Shown piece by piece: positions 33,532-42,124 of a stretch of DNA of 44,572 bases. Under the pieces are notes generated by a model. That model was not told where the DNA came from and did not search any database. It saw nothing but the letters and a program-made list of their open reading frames with translations. Within the stretch, counting starts at the first letter, position 1, and each line of letters opens with the position of its first letter. Location: contig JBNAWC010000005.1 in assembly GCA_049700035.1 (NCBI GenBank), positions 1 to 44,572 of the forward strand, given 5' to 3'. Source of the stretch: JAVZLQ01 sp049700035. GTDB lineage: Archaea > Thermoproteota > Bathyarchaeia > Bathyarchaeales > Bathycorpusculaceae. The position numbers and the translations under genes are program-made.

Positions 33532-35217
33532 TTAGCGGTCGTAGGATATGTAAACGCTGGATGCTCCGGCGCTTATGTCAAAGAAGTATGTTCCAGAGCC
33601 TGATGAGGAGTAAACTCTCAATGTGTAGGTGCCTGTCGCTGTAATTGTCACGGCTATTATTTCTTGCCTTGTGGTTCCTGTTGAAGAAGCGATTAGGCTT
33701 CCAGAGGGGTTGTAGAGGTATATGTTAAAGTTGGGTTTTGTTGAACTGGTCCATGTTGGCATTATCAAAGTTATGGCGATTGGATAACTTGTCGTTGTTA
33801 CAGTTATTTTCCAAAGATCATAGGCTCCGCTTCCAGACAAATCTTCGGTAAAGTAGAAGTGGTTTGGCACGGTTATTCCAGTTCCAGTGTATCCTCCAGC
33901 AGCCTTTATGGCTTCGTAGCCGTCAAGTCTTCCCCAACCATATTCTATGTCTTTTCCCGCTTGTCCAAAACCTATGGATGTTGTTGAAATTATGCTTTTA
34001 ACCTGCGCTGGGGTTAATGATGGGTTTGCATCCAACATCAGCGCCACTGTACCAGCAACGAAAGGTGTCGCCATGCTTGTGCCACTATATTCTACATAAC
34101 CATTTGTTGTCCCAGCCTTAGCAGCCATAATCAAATATCCCGGCGCGCATACATCCGGCTTGATTCTACCATCTGCTGTTGGTCCTCTGCTTGACCAAGA
34201 GTTTAGGAAGAAACCTTTTTGGCCGACGTCGGCGACAGAGCCGACTGTTATGACTTTTTCAGCGGCGCCTGGAGAGCCTATGGTGTAAGTTTTGGGTCCG
34301 CTGTTTCCAGCCGCCACAACCACCACTAGGCCTTGGTCAACGGCGTTGTTGCATGCCATTGAAACACTATCAGTGCCGTCGGAACTGCTTGATGTGCCCA
34401 AGCTTAGGGATAAGATTTCTATTCCATAAACGTCCTTGTTGGAGACCGCCCAGTTTATGCCATCAGTTACTGTGCTAAGCGAGCCTGAACCCGACGAGTC
34501 AAGCACTTTAACACCGACAAGCGCTGCTCCTGGCGCGACACCCTTATAGTTCGAGTTTCCTTCGCCAGTTCCAGCCGCTATGGATGCGCAGTGGGTTCCA
34601 TGTCCGTTGTCGTCGTAGGGTGTCGTTTTTCCATTCACGAAGTCTTTCCATCCGATTATCTTGCCGCCATCCAAATCCACGTGGTTTGGGTCTATTCCAG
34701 TGTCAATTATGGCTATGACAATATCGTTTTTTGAGTAGGTTGTCGGAGAACCATCTCTATCTCCGTCCAAACCGAAATCTGTTCTAGCCTTTTGAATTCC
34801 ATACCAGTAAGTCGCCGTGTTTAGACATGCGTAGACTGGTGCATCGTACTCTATCTGGACAACATCATCCATAAGCGAAAGAGCCCTAATCTGGGCGGGT
34901 GTAAGCGAAGCCGCAATACCTGAAACAATAGTCCACTGAGACTTTATCCTAAAAGAGCCTACTCTACTTTGAAGGCTTCTCAAAAGCGGTTCTGAAGGCG
35001 TTTCCTTCAGCAAAACGATCACGTCGACAAGACTGCTTTCCGCATGGCTAGCCATAACATGCTCTAAATCGTCGAAGATTTTGTTTCTATTTGCATCTCT
35101 CAGAAAACTCGTTTTAACCTCTGGTGGTCTTATGTAGGCATATGAAACTGAAAGGACGAAAGCCTCAGAAAGTAGCAAAACCGCAAACACCGCAAGGATG
35201 ACTTCTTTCCTAAACAC
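33532..35217 (-). CDS. Secreted subtilisin-like serine protease (S8) with C-terminal beta domain
   Basis: This 561-residue protein has a signal peptide (about 1-27), an inhibitor I9-like propeptide (about 62-127), an S8 catalytic domain with D172 (IIDTGID), H206 (NGHGTHCAS), oxyanion N305 (AAGNSG) and S381 (GTSMATPF), and a C-terminal beta domain (about 450-555) of the pre-peptidase (PPC) type. It should be exported, mature by removing the propeptide, and degrade or process proteins outside the cell. It lies 109 bases beyond the YkgJ-family gene on the same strand, so a link with that group is possible but weak. Bases 33404-33531, after its end, hold no gene I can see. Confidence 0.94.
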   Translation of the reverse strand: MFRKEVILAVFAVLLLSEAFVLSVSYAYIRPPEVKTSFLRDANRNKIFDDLEHVMASHAESSLVDVIVLLKETPSEPLLRSLQSRVGSFRIKSQWTIVSGIAASLTPAQIRALSLMDDVVQIEYDAPVYACLNTATYWYGIQKARTDFGLDGDRDGSPTTYSKNDIVIAIIDTGIDPNHVDLDGGKIIGWKDFVNGKTTPYDDNGHGTHCASIAAGTGEGNSNYKGVAPGAALVGVKVLDSSGSGSLSTVTDGINWAVSNKDVYGIEILSLSLGTSSSSDGTDSVSMACNNAVDQGLVVVVAAGNSGPKTYTIGSPGAAEKVITVGSVADVGQKGFFLNSWSSRGPTADGRIKPDVCAPGYLIMAAKAGTTNGYVEYSGTSMATPFVAGTVALMLDANPSLTPAQVKSIISTTSIGFGQAGKDIEYGWGRLDGYEAIKAAGGYTGTGITVPNHFYFTEDLSGSGAYDLWKITVTTTSYPIAITLIMPTWTSSTKPNFNIYLYNPSGSLIASSTGTTRQEIIAVTITATGTYTLRVYSSSGSGTYFFDISAGASSVYISYDR

Positions 35218-35326
35218 GATAGTTCACCAGAAAACACGGTAAACGCTGTTCCATTTTTATATTTTTCCAATTTCCGCCACTTTTAACGCAACCTAGCACA
35301 ACACAAACTCACGAAGCATCAATGTG

Positions 35327-35869
35327 CTAAGCGATTGTCAGCTTACGTAAAACTTCCTTCTCGGCTTTTTCATCGCCTATTTTGAATGTTTCTGGCTCCT
35401 CGATTCTTAAAATGGCTTTTAATGCTTCAGCGTCCAGTTCACGTAGGAGCCGGCGTATCTCCCTTTTTGCTGATTCCATATGCCTTTCAAGAACCGCCTT
35501 ATTCCTGTACATGGCGCCGGCTAGTGGGCATATCTTCTCCATCTTCAAATACCATTCAACCATCCCAGTTTTCGTGTTTACGTCGAATGTTATTGGTCCG
35601 GCAGCGCATGTTTCTGGCTTTACTGGGTGAATTTGGCATCTTCTTGTTTTTTTGTCGTAGAAGATACAGTAGCCCTCGGCATCTTCCTTTGGAAAAGTGT
35701 AGGTGCTTTGTTCAAACAAGTTTTCAGCTTTAAGTCCTTGCCCTTTCAAGAACGCCTCTATCGTTTTTCTTCGTTCACTTGTTATTGGTGGTCTGGCGTT
35801 TTGGCAACAACTGATTCTGCATTTGCCGCACACGTCGAAGAAGTCGCTTTGCCTTTCGCCTTCAGTCAT
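35327..35869 (-). CDS. YkgJ-family cysteine cluster protein
   Basis: This 180-residue protein has the cysteine pattern of YkgJ/FliB-like metal-binding proteins: CGKCRISCC near the start, then YCIFYD, RRCQIHPVKPETCAAGP. These cysteines probably bind zinc or an Fe-S cluster. Its true function is unknown, though relatives modify or chelate. I start it at ATG 35869, with GGGG eight bases upstream; a longer frame starts inside the GCS2 gene. It lies 19 bases downstream of GCS2 and should be in the same transcript, so it may act on the GCS2 product or provide a partner. Confidence 0.82.
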   Translation of the reverse strand: MTEGERQSDFFDVCGKCRISCCQNARPPITSERRKTIEAFLKGQGLKAENLFEQSTYTFPKEDAEGYCIFYDKKTRRCQIHPVKPETCAAGPITFDVNTKTGMVEWYLKMEKICPLAGAMYRNKAVLERHMESAKREIRRLLRELDAEALKAILRIEEPETFKIGDEKAEKEVLRKLTIA

Positions 35870-35888
35870 TTTATGCGCCCCTTTTCTG

Positions 35889-37079
35889 TTAGAAGTATGG
35901 TTCATTGTTTATGAGGCTTTTTATAAGCTTTGAGTAGACGCTTACTATTGCCTCATTTAAGTCTGTTTTCTGCGCCCTTCGCAAAACGCGGTCCCTAATA
36001 ACTTCGGATAGGTTTCCAAGTTCAATTCTTTTTTCTAATATTGAAAGGTGTTTGCGTTCTTCTTCTGATGCGTTTTCCCAAGCAATCTTCAGAAGGCGTT
36101 TACATACTTGGCGGGCTGTCTGTCCAAATGGATGTTTGGTCCTCGCGTTTAAGCCATCTCTCACTATGGCGTTAAAATCGCTAACTAGGGTTTCTCGTGG
36201 CACAAGCGCCCTATTCTTTCCAATGGTTCCTTTAAGGGCAGCTTTCACAAAGCAGCTTAGGGCAACGTCGGATTTGACGCATTCCTGCTCGTCCATGACG
36301 CGGACTTCGATGGCTTTTCTGTCAAAGCGGAAAATTGCTCCTCTGGAGTTTACCCAGTCCTTGTAGGGTAGGCATTCGCTTATACCAGCCTTAATCAAGT
36401 CGCTTGAGTAACGCCCTATAATCTCCGCCCTATACTGTTTGAATGAGGATACGTATTCTGGAATGACATCGCCTGTGATTGATGGCACTTCATTTTGGTT
36501 TAGCATGTAAAAGTGTAGGCGGTTGTCGATGCATTCTCCAATTTTTCCCTCGTATATGGGGGATGAAGCGGAAACCGCTGGGAGGTAGGCGCATATTTCC
36601 GCCAGTGCGTTGTGTATTTGGATTGCGTCTTTTTCGTTTGTGTATGGAAGGTTCAGTTGGAAGCTTTGAATGTTGAGCCAGCCGTGCTGTTTTAGGTTGA
36701 AGATTTTGCCGTAAAAATGGTAAATTTGTCTGTGGCGGTGCGGCCAAATGCCAGTTTCTTCAAGCCTAAGCGTTGGATGCATTCCAGTCCCTAAAAGGTG
36801 CGCCTTATATTTACGTTCAAGAAATTCTGCTAGGGCTAGAACGGCGTTTTGCATTGTTTCTTCAAATTCTGTTGGCGACTTGAATGGTTGGTTTGGTTTA
36901 AGCTCCAAAACGTGCATTTGCATTTCTTTTCCAAAAGTGAAGGTTGGCTGTTCAACGAAGTTTACGATGCGCCCTCTGAAGGCTTTTATGATTTTGTCGA
37001 CGATTGGTAGCGCTTTTAATGTGTCGCCAACTACAGCGTATTCGTGTTCTGGACCTAGAACTTCTAGGGTTTTGTACGT
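35889..37079 (-). CDS. GCS2-family ATP-dependent carboxylate-amine ligase, probable ACG start
   Basis: This glutamate-cysteine-ligase type 2 homologue (396 residues from the ACG) carries GPEHEY near residue 9, FVEQPTFTFGKE, GTGMHPTLR, and IEVRVMDEQE, the residues that bind ATP/Mg and substrate. There is no ATG, GTG or TTG ahead of GPEHEY: the first ATG is 36923, which would remove these residues, and an in-frame stop lies at 37169-37167. ACG at 37079 has GAGGAG five bases upstream and a TATA box (37123-37131) at the right distance. The enzyme joins an amine to a carboxylate using ATP. It diverges from the RLAN and ATP-grasp genes. Confidence 0.83.
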   Translation of the reverse strand, partial: TYKTLEVLGPEHEYAVVGDTLKALPIVDKIIKAFRGRIVNFVEQPTFTFGKEMQMHVLELKPNQPFKSPTEFEETMQNAVLALAEFLERKYKAHLLGTGMHPTLRLEETGIWPHRHRQIYHFYGKIFNLKQHGWLNIQSFQLNLPYTNEKDAIQIHNALAEICAYLPAVSASSPIYEGKIGECIDNRLHFYMLNQNEVPSITGDVIPEYVSSFKQYRAEIIGRYSSDLIKAGISECLPYKDWVNSRGAIFRFDRKAIEVRVMDEQECVKSDVALSCFVKAALKGTIGKNRALVPRETLVSDFNAIVRDGLNARTKHPFGQTARQVCKRLLKIAWENASEEERKHLSILEKRIELGNLSEVIRDRVLRRAQKTDLNEAIVSVYSKLIKSLINNEPYF

Positions 37080-37122
37080 GGTTGCTCCTCTTCTTGCCTT
37101 TAATATTCTGGTTTTCTGTGTG

Positions 37123-37131
37123 TATATAAAA
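37123..37131 (-). promoter_or_regulatory. TATA box of the GCS2 gene
   Basis: On the minus strand TTTTATATA places initiation near 37100, about 20 bases before the proposed ACG start at 37079, leaving a leader with GAGGAG. It supports starting GCS2 upstream of the first ATG. Confidence 0.6.
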
Positions 37132-37157
37132 GTGCAGTTGCTAAAGTGTGTAGTTAA

Positions 37158-37166
37158 TTTTAAATA
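37158..37166 (+). promoter_or_regulatory. TATA box of the RLAN/ATP-grasp genes
   Basis: TTTTAAATA places initiation near 37185-37190, leaving a leader of about 20-25 bases before GTG 37211, with GGTG at 37199-37202. It is divergent from the GCS2 TATA box 27 bases away, so one regulator could control both arms. Confidence 0.5.
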
Positions 37167-37210
37167 TTACTGGTGCAATACCGAGGTTTTAATCATCTGG
37201 TGTTACATGG

Positions 37211-37903
37211 GTGTTGGTCGTCTCAAACATCGACCTAGCTTTAGAAACGCCGATAATGAAACCTTCAGCCTTTCTCGAATCTTCAATTAAAGATTTTACT
37301 CTCAACATTAACAACGACTACCGCTATTTGAAGACTGGATATTATGTTTCCCTACACGCTGAAGTCTTGGGGAATTGTGTAATTCCATCAACAGAGAACA
37401 TTGTTGACGCTTATAGGACGCCTATACTGCTGTTGCGTGCTTCAAAGGCTGGAATTCCAACAATGCCTTTTGTTGTGGCGGATTCTGTTAAACAGATAAT
37501 GTCAAACTTTGACTTTCCAACTGTTGTCTTTGCGGTAAATCCTTTCTCTTTTGAAGGTTTTAGAATTGCGAAAAATAGGGGTTCGCTTTACAGGGCTGTC
37601 AAAAGTTTAAGCATGAACTACAAGTTTGCTGTTTGCGCGCAACCGCTTCTGGGCGAAATAGTTTCGTTCAATTCCATTTTCGGAAGATGCGAGGTGAAGG
37701 AACAAGTGCATAAAATCGCGGAAGAAGTTTACAGCCTCTTTAAGATTCCGCTTTGCAAGTTACACGTTCAACTTGTTGGAGAAAAAGCGTTTTTGTCTGG
37801 TCTACAACAAATACGAAAAGATGAGCTTACACAATTGGACCTGCAGCTTCTGCATGGAGAAGTTTCCCGTCTTATCAGAGATGGTGAACGCCTAGTTGGG
37901 TAA
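37211..37903 (+). CDS. RLAN-domain protein (RimK-like ATP-grasp N-terminal domain)
   Basis: This 230-residue protein matches the RLAN domain, usually fused ahead of a RimK-like ATP-grasp: it has LVVSNIDLAL at the N-terminus, then DYRYLKTGYYVSLHAEVLG and IPSTENIVDAYRTP. Here it is a separate protein whose stop overlaps the start of the ATP-grasp gene by eight bases. The domain's role is unknown but it occurs in loci predicted to make small peptides or amino-acid derivatives. It starts at GTG 37211 with GGTG upstream. TTG 37214 is an alternative. Confidence 0.82.
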   Translation: MLVVSNIDLALETPIMKPSAFLESSIKDFTLNINNDYRYLKTGYYVSLHAEVLGNCVIPSTENIVDAYRTPILLLRASKAGIPTMPFVVADSVKQIMSNFDFPTVVFAVNPFSFEGFRIAKNRGSLYRAVKSLSMNYKFAVCAQPLLGEIVSFNSIFGRCEVKEQVHKIAEEVYSLFKIPLCKLHVQLVGEKAFLSGLQQIRKDELTQLDLQLLHGEVSRLIRDGERLVG

Positions 37904-38774
37904 CATAGCCTGCTTTGTTGAAAGGTACAACTTCTCTGACCCAAGGGAAGTTGGGGCTCTTCAGAACTTTAAGCTAACAGCCGAGGGTATGGGGCATAGG
38001 TTCAGCTTTGTTTTTAGGGAGAACTTGGCTGAACTTCCAAAATATGATGCCGTTTTTATTAGGGCAACAACTGACCCGCTTTACACGGCTTATGTTGTTT
38101 CAAAAACAGCTTGGGAACTCGGCTTAAAAGTTGTTGATGACCCTAAATCGATACAGGTATGCGGAAACAAAGTTCACCTATACGAACTCTTCAAAAGGCA
38201 CGATGTTCCGCACATTCCAACAATTTTCCTGAATAAGGATGAATTTCACCATAAAAAGATTCTTGAAATCTTCAATGCTTTCGGGAGACCAGTGGTGTTG
38301 AAGGCGCCTTACACAAGCTTCTCGCGGTATGTGGAGAAAGTCGCATGTGAAACAAGTTTTAGGGAAATAGCCAAACGCTTCTTTAGGCGTTCTGACATTT
38401 TGGTTGTTCAGAAGTTTATGCCAACAGCCTTCGACTGGCGTGTAGGCGTGCTAAACAATGAAGTCCTTTATGTTTGCAAGTACATGGTTCCAAAGGGCAG
38501 ATGGAAGCACGGCGCAAAAAGAAGGGGCAAGCCAACATTTGTTTGGGGAAGGACTGTTTCGCTTAAAAGAGAAAACGCGCCTGAAAAACTTAAAGAAACA
38601 GCGTTGAAGGCATGCGCCCTAGTCGGAAATGGACTTTACGGCGTGGATATCAAAGAGTTTGACGGCAACTTCGTCGTTGTCGAAGTGAATGATAATCCAA
38701 GCATTTACGCTGGCTACGAAGACCTTAGGAACAAGGACATTTACAGCAAAATAATCGACTACCTAACTAGTTAA
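37896..38774 (+). CDS. RimK-like ATP-grasp ligase
   Basis: This 292-residue enzyme has the ATP-grasp layout of RimK/glutathione synthetase: a substrate domain (FIRATTDPLY), the nucleotide-binding RPVVLKAPYTSFSRYVEKV, ILVVQKFM, FDWRVGVL, and the Mg-binding VVEVNDNPSI near the C-terminus. RimK-like enzymes add amino acids to a carboxylate through an acyl phosphate. It is translated from TTG 37896 (GGTGA upstream), overlapping RLAN. Together with GCS2 it would form two amide bonds in a row. The substrate is unknown. Confidence 0.88.
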   Translation: MGNIACFVERYNFSDPREVGALQNFKLTAEGMGHRFSFVFRENLAELPKYDAVFIRATTDPLYTAYVVSKTAWELGLKVVDDPKSIQVCGNKVHLYELFKRHDVPHIPTIFLNKDEFHHKKILEIFNAFGRPVVLKAPYTSFSRYVEKVACETSFREIAKRFFRRSDILVVQKFMPTAFDWRVGVLNNEVLYVCKYMVPKGRWKHGAKRRGKPTFVWGRTVSLKRENAPEKLKETALKACALVGNGLYGVDIKEFDGNFVVVEVNDNPSIYAGYEDLRNKDIYSKIIDYLTS

Positions 38775-38856
38775 AATGGCGTTTAAGCGCTAAAACTTTC
38801 AACATTTATTTATTCTGTAAGTTACAAATTGTACGTGTCTCTTGGAGGAATTAACC

Positions 38857-39795
38857 ATGCCCAAAGAAGCGGTTGAGGATTACAGCCTTTCTGAGAAAAT
38901 GTCCGTTGAAGAGCTTGTTTTGCAGATGGAGCGTGCATGGGGCTTCACTGCGGGCAAACTGGCGGTGGCTGTGCGAATACTCGAGAAAATGGTGCGGGAA
39001 AAAAACTGCGTCAAATTTCTTTCCTTCACTGGAAACCTCGTGGCAACTGGGACACGTGGAGTCTTGAAGGAGCTTGTGCGTAGAAAGCTTGTTGACGTTG
39101 TGATAACGACTTGTGGAACCCTCGACCACGACATCGCAAGATGTTGGAAAAACTATTACAAAGGCTCATTTTTAATGGATGACGCCAAACTCCGCGAGGG
39201 TGGAATAAACCGTTTGGGCAACGTTCTCGTTCCAAACGAAAGTTACGGCGCCATAATCGAAGAAAAAATGCAAACGCTTCTTGAAGCATTGTGGCGTGAA
39301 GGCACAAAAGAAGTTTCAACGCGCCAGTTGTGCAGCGAGATTGGAAAGCGCATATGCAATGAAACATCCATCCTTTACTGGGCGGCAAAAAATAACATAC
39401 CAGTCTACGTGCCAGGCATAACCGATGGGGCTGTCGGCTACCAGATATGGCTTTTCTCGCAGGAACACCGCGACTTTAAAATTAACCTATTAAAGGATTC
39501 TGGTGAGCTAAGCGACGTTGTTTTTACGGCGAAGAAGACTGGTGCCCTAATAATTGGCGGCGGCATATCCAAACACCACACGCTCTGGTGGAACCAGTTT
39601 AGAGAAGGGCTGAACTATGCTGTTTATGTTAGCACAGCCGTAGAGTGGGATGGAAGCCTCTCTGGTGCGAGACCAAGAGAAGCAGTTTCATGGGGAAAAA
39701 TAAACAAGAGGGCTAGCCGCATAATGGTTGAAGGCGATGCCTCCATAATATTGCCAATAATTGTAAGCGCGTTGATAACAAGATTGAAGGGTTAA
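38857..39795 (+). CDS. dys: Deoxyhypusine synthase
   Basis: This 312-residue protein keeps the family's key blocks: LSFTGNLVATGTRG near the N-terminus, VVITTCGTLDHDIAR, the GGGISKHH strand with the active-site histidine, and EAVSWGKIN with the lysine that carries the aminobutyl group. It should convert a lysine of aIF5A to deoxyhypusine from spermidine. GGAGGAA lies six bases before ATG 38857, so I use that start instead of an earlier in-frame TTG. Its end overlaps the divergent paralogue's end by four bases. Confidence 0.92.
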   Translation: MPKEAVEDYSLSEKMSVEELVLQMERAWGFTAGKLAVAVRILEKMVREKNCVKFLSFTGNLVATGTRGVLKELVRRKLVDVVITTCGTLDHDIARCWKNYYKGSFLMDDAKLREGGINRLGNVLVPNESYGAIIEEKMQTLLEALWREGTKEVSTRQLCSEIGKRICNETSILYWAAKNNIPVYVPGITDGAVGYQIWLFSQEHRDFKINLLKDSGELSDVVFTAKKTGALIIGGGISKHHTLWWNQFREGLNYAVYVSTAVEWDGSLSGARPREAVSWGKINKRASRIMVEGDASIILPIIVSALITRLKG

Positions 39796-40853
39796 GTTAT
39801 TCCCTTAAAAAGCCATGAAAGGTCTGGTGCCTTCCGTTTTGTTTTCACCCGCTCGTTAAGCGCATGCGCTATTAGTGGCAACGCGATTGTTGCGTCGCAA
39901 TAAACTGTTACGCGTTTTCCCTCGCTGTGAATCTTGCCCCAGCTTATTGCCTCTTCTAATGTGCATCCTGACAAGCCTCCCCACTGCGGCGAATCAGTGG
40001 TTATTTGAATGGCATACTTATGTGGATAGTAGTACTCTTTGACGGATTTGCGTAAGTAGCCTTCTCTTCCAGGAACGCCTTTGTCCATGGTTTTTGGCGA
40101 AACCGAAATAGCGATTAACTGTGTAAAGTCTTTTGGCACTCCGCCACCTATGTAAACAACGCCTATATCCTTTGTTTTTTCGCCTATTCCGACGAACTGG
40201 TCGAACTCCTTAACCTGGTCTACTAGAATGTTGTGTCCCATGTTTTTAGCCATTAAGAAGGCTTCGCCGTAGGCGCTGTCAGAGATTGCTGGGCAAAAGA
40301 TTGGCACATTGTTTTCCGCGGCTACTGCGGCTATGCTCTCTATTCCCTTTTTGCTTAGCCACTTGCCGAACAGATGCAGAAGCTCCATGGAAGAGTATGG
40401 ATAATTCGTCTTCAGCGTCAGCAAAAACTCCGTCATTAGCTCCTCCATTTTCCTGTAATCTGCTTCTCGCCCGTAAACGTCGTAATACCTGTTTATGTCC
40501 GCCTTCAAGAGTTCTGCGTCGTTTACGAATGGGGAGCCTTGCCAATAGCCAAAGCCCATCGCGTCAACGATGTCTTCGGAAACGTTTGCGCCTGTTGAAA
40601 CTAGAACGTCGATGAAGCGGTTTTCTATGAGCCAGTTCACAATTTTCCACTGCCCTGCAGTGCTCATCGAACCCGCAAAACCCATGATTATGGTTAAATC
40701 CTTCTCTTTCAGCATGTTTTCCCAAACTTCAACCGCCTCGCCGAGTTTTCTGCCTTGATAGGCGGTTTTCGCCATTTCAGCCAAAAGTTGCGATATAGTT
40801 TTTTCTTTAACTTCTATTGCTTCAACCTTTCTTTTGAAATATGCTTCTGCCAT
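39792..40853 (-). CDS. Deoxyhypusine synthase-like paralogue with altered active site
   Basis: This 353-residue protein belongs to the deoxyhypusine synthase fold: IIMGFAGSMSTAGQ, VLVSTGANVSEDI, IGGGVPKDF, TDSPQWGGLSG and the catalytic-lysine block EAISWGKIH. The KHH after GGG is KDF, so the usual histidine is lost, although the lysine is kept. Bacterial and archaeal relatives of this type use other amine acceptors, such as homospermidine synthase. It is likely not the aIF5A enzyme and may make an unusual polyamine or modify another molecule. GGCGAT precedes ATG 40853. It lies tail to tail with dys. Confidence 0.88.
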   Translation of the reverse strand: MAEAYFKRKVEAIEVKEKTISQLLAEMAKTAYQGRKLGEAVEVWENMLKEKDLTIIMGFAGSMSTAGQWKIVNWLIENRFIDVLVSTGANVSEDIVDAMGFGYWQGSPFVNDAELLKADINRYYDVYGREADYRKMEELMTEFLLTLKTNYPYSSMELLHLFGKWLSKKGIESIAAVAAENNVPIFCPAISDSAYGEAFLMAKNMGHNILVDQVKEFDQFVGIGEKTKDIGVVYIGGGVPKDFTQLIAISVSPKTMDKGVPGREGYLRKSVKEYYYPHKYAIQITTDSPQWGGLSGCTLEEAISWGKIHSEGKRVTVYCDATIALPLIAHALNERVKTKRKAPDLSWLFKGIT

Positions 40854-41058
40854 TTTAATCGCCTTCCTTTTAGGGTTTATGAGGCAGTATAATAAATTTC
40901 TGGAATAAAACTTGTGTTGGCGATGCTGAAAAACCTAGAGAAGGGGTCTAGAATTTAGCGTTTGAAAGCTTCCAAAATTTGACACGTCTTGCACCGTATT
41001 TTAAGGCGAAAAGCATTAACTTGTATATCCCAACTAAACTGAACTGTGATGATTTGCC

Positions 41059-42108
41059 ATGTTAAGGTTTGAGAAGGCAGTTAAACAAGCGCGAATCCTA
41101 AATCCCTTAAAAAATTTTGAAGAGGACACATTGACATTCGAGTATAGGGCTGACCTACTCACTGGGAGAAACACAACTGTTATCAAGGGAATGCTAAACT
41201 ATGTTGGCAGATTCCTAACATCAGAAAAAGAACAGCTTAACGCCCTCGCAGAAAAGACGAAGGCAAACTGTCCCTTCTGCCCAGAAAACGTGAAGACAAA
41301 GACGCCGATGTTCACCCCAGACTTTCTAAAAGATGGGCGAATCTTTGTTGGAGATGCGGCTGTTATTCCAAACCTTCTTGGACATGCCGAAAGAAGCGTG
41401 CTCGTCGTCTTGTCCAAGGAGCATTACCTTCAACTTAAGGATTTCACTCCAAAAATGCTTCTCGACGGCTTCAAGGGCGCATGCGCTTACTTGAAAAGGC
41501 TCAAAGAAATGGAACCATCGATAAGCTTTCCAGTACTGATATTCAATTATTTGCCTCCAGCTGGCTCGTCGATATTTCACCCGCACGTGCAGGTCTTGGC
41601 AAGAGACAGACCCTTCTATCTTGTATGGCTTATGTTGGAAAAAAGCAGAGAATACCGCCAAAATTATGGTTCGAGTTTTTGGGCAGACCTTATTTCAACA
41701 GAAAAGAAGAGCGTAAGATATCTTTTCGAAACGCATGGCGTAGAGTGGCTTGTTCCCTTCGCGCCTTTACGAGGGTTAAACGAGGTTCAAGCAATAGTCA
41801 AGGGGAAATCCAACCTATTAGAACTTGAAGAAGCAGATTGGCGCGGAATAGCCGAAGGAATGACAAAAGTGTTAGGCTTTTACCATAAAGAAGGATACGT
41901 CAGCTTCAATGCCATAATGCTTTCTGGATCAGTGAACGAGCATTTGGATTATTTTGACGTTAACGTGAAAATTATAAGCAGACCTGGCATACAACAGACT
42001 TGCTTCACGGATGCTTGGGCGCTTCCGTACTTGCTGTGGGATGGTGAAGCTGTGGAAGAGCCTGAAGGTTTTGCAGAAAGGCTAAAAGCCTACTTTGAGG
42101 GAAGGTAA
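41059..42108 (+). CDS. GalT-like (HIT superfamily) nucleotidyltransferase
   Basis: This 349-residue protein resembles galactose-1-phosphate uridylyltransferase: CPFCPENVK near residue 71, GHAERSVLVV near 112, and the catalytic FHPHVQ (His-Pro-His-Val-Gln) near 174. Its second half, with NEHLDYFDVNVKI, is less typical. It could transfer UMP between hexose-1-phosphates, or act as an ADP-sugar phosphorylase. It starts at ATG 41059 and its stop lies 16 bases before deoC, suggesting one transcript. Bases 40854-41058 before it are A/T-rich and hold no gene I can see. Confidence 0.8.
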   Translation: MLRFEKAVKQARILNPLKNFEEDTLTFEYRADLLTGRNTTVIKGMLNYVGRFLTSEKEQLNALAEKTKANCPFCPENVKTKTPMFTPDFLKDGRIFVGDAAVIPNLLGHAERSVLVVLSKEHYLQLKDFTPKMLLDGFKGACAYLKRLKEMEPSISFPVLIFNYLPPAGSSIFHPHVQVLARDRPFYLVWLMLEKSREYRQNYGSSFWADLISTEKKSVRYLFETHGVEWLVPFAPLRGLNEVQAIVKGKSNLLELEEADWRGIAEGMTKVLGFYHKEGYVSFNAIMLSGSVNEHLDYFDVNVKIISRPGIQQTCFTDAWALPYLLWDGEAVEEPEGFAERLKAYFEGR

Positions 42109-42124
42109 GCGAGGCGAGTATAAG

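Noticed and set aside
33317..33535. 72-residue frame covering the tRNA gene
   Set aside because: It runs through the tRNA and its intron; the tRNA explains the sequence.
36748..37290. 180-residue plus-strand frame over the GCS2 gene and divergent promoter
   Set aside because: It is an out-of-frame mirror of GCS2 and crosses both TATA boxes; its protein looks like a shadow translation.
41047..41058. GTGATGA C box just before the GalT-like gene
   Set aside because: There is no matching D box nearby, and the bases fit the ribosome-binding region of the gene.
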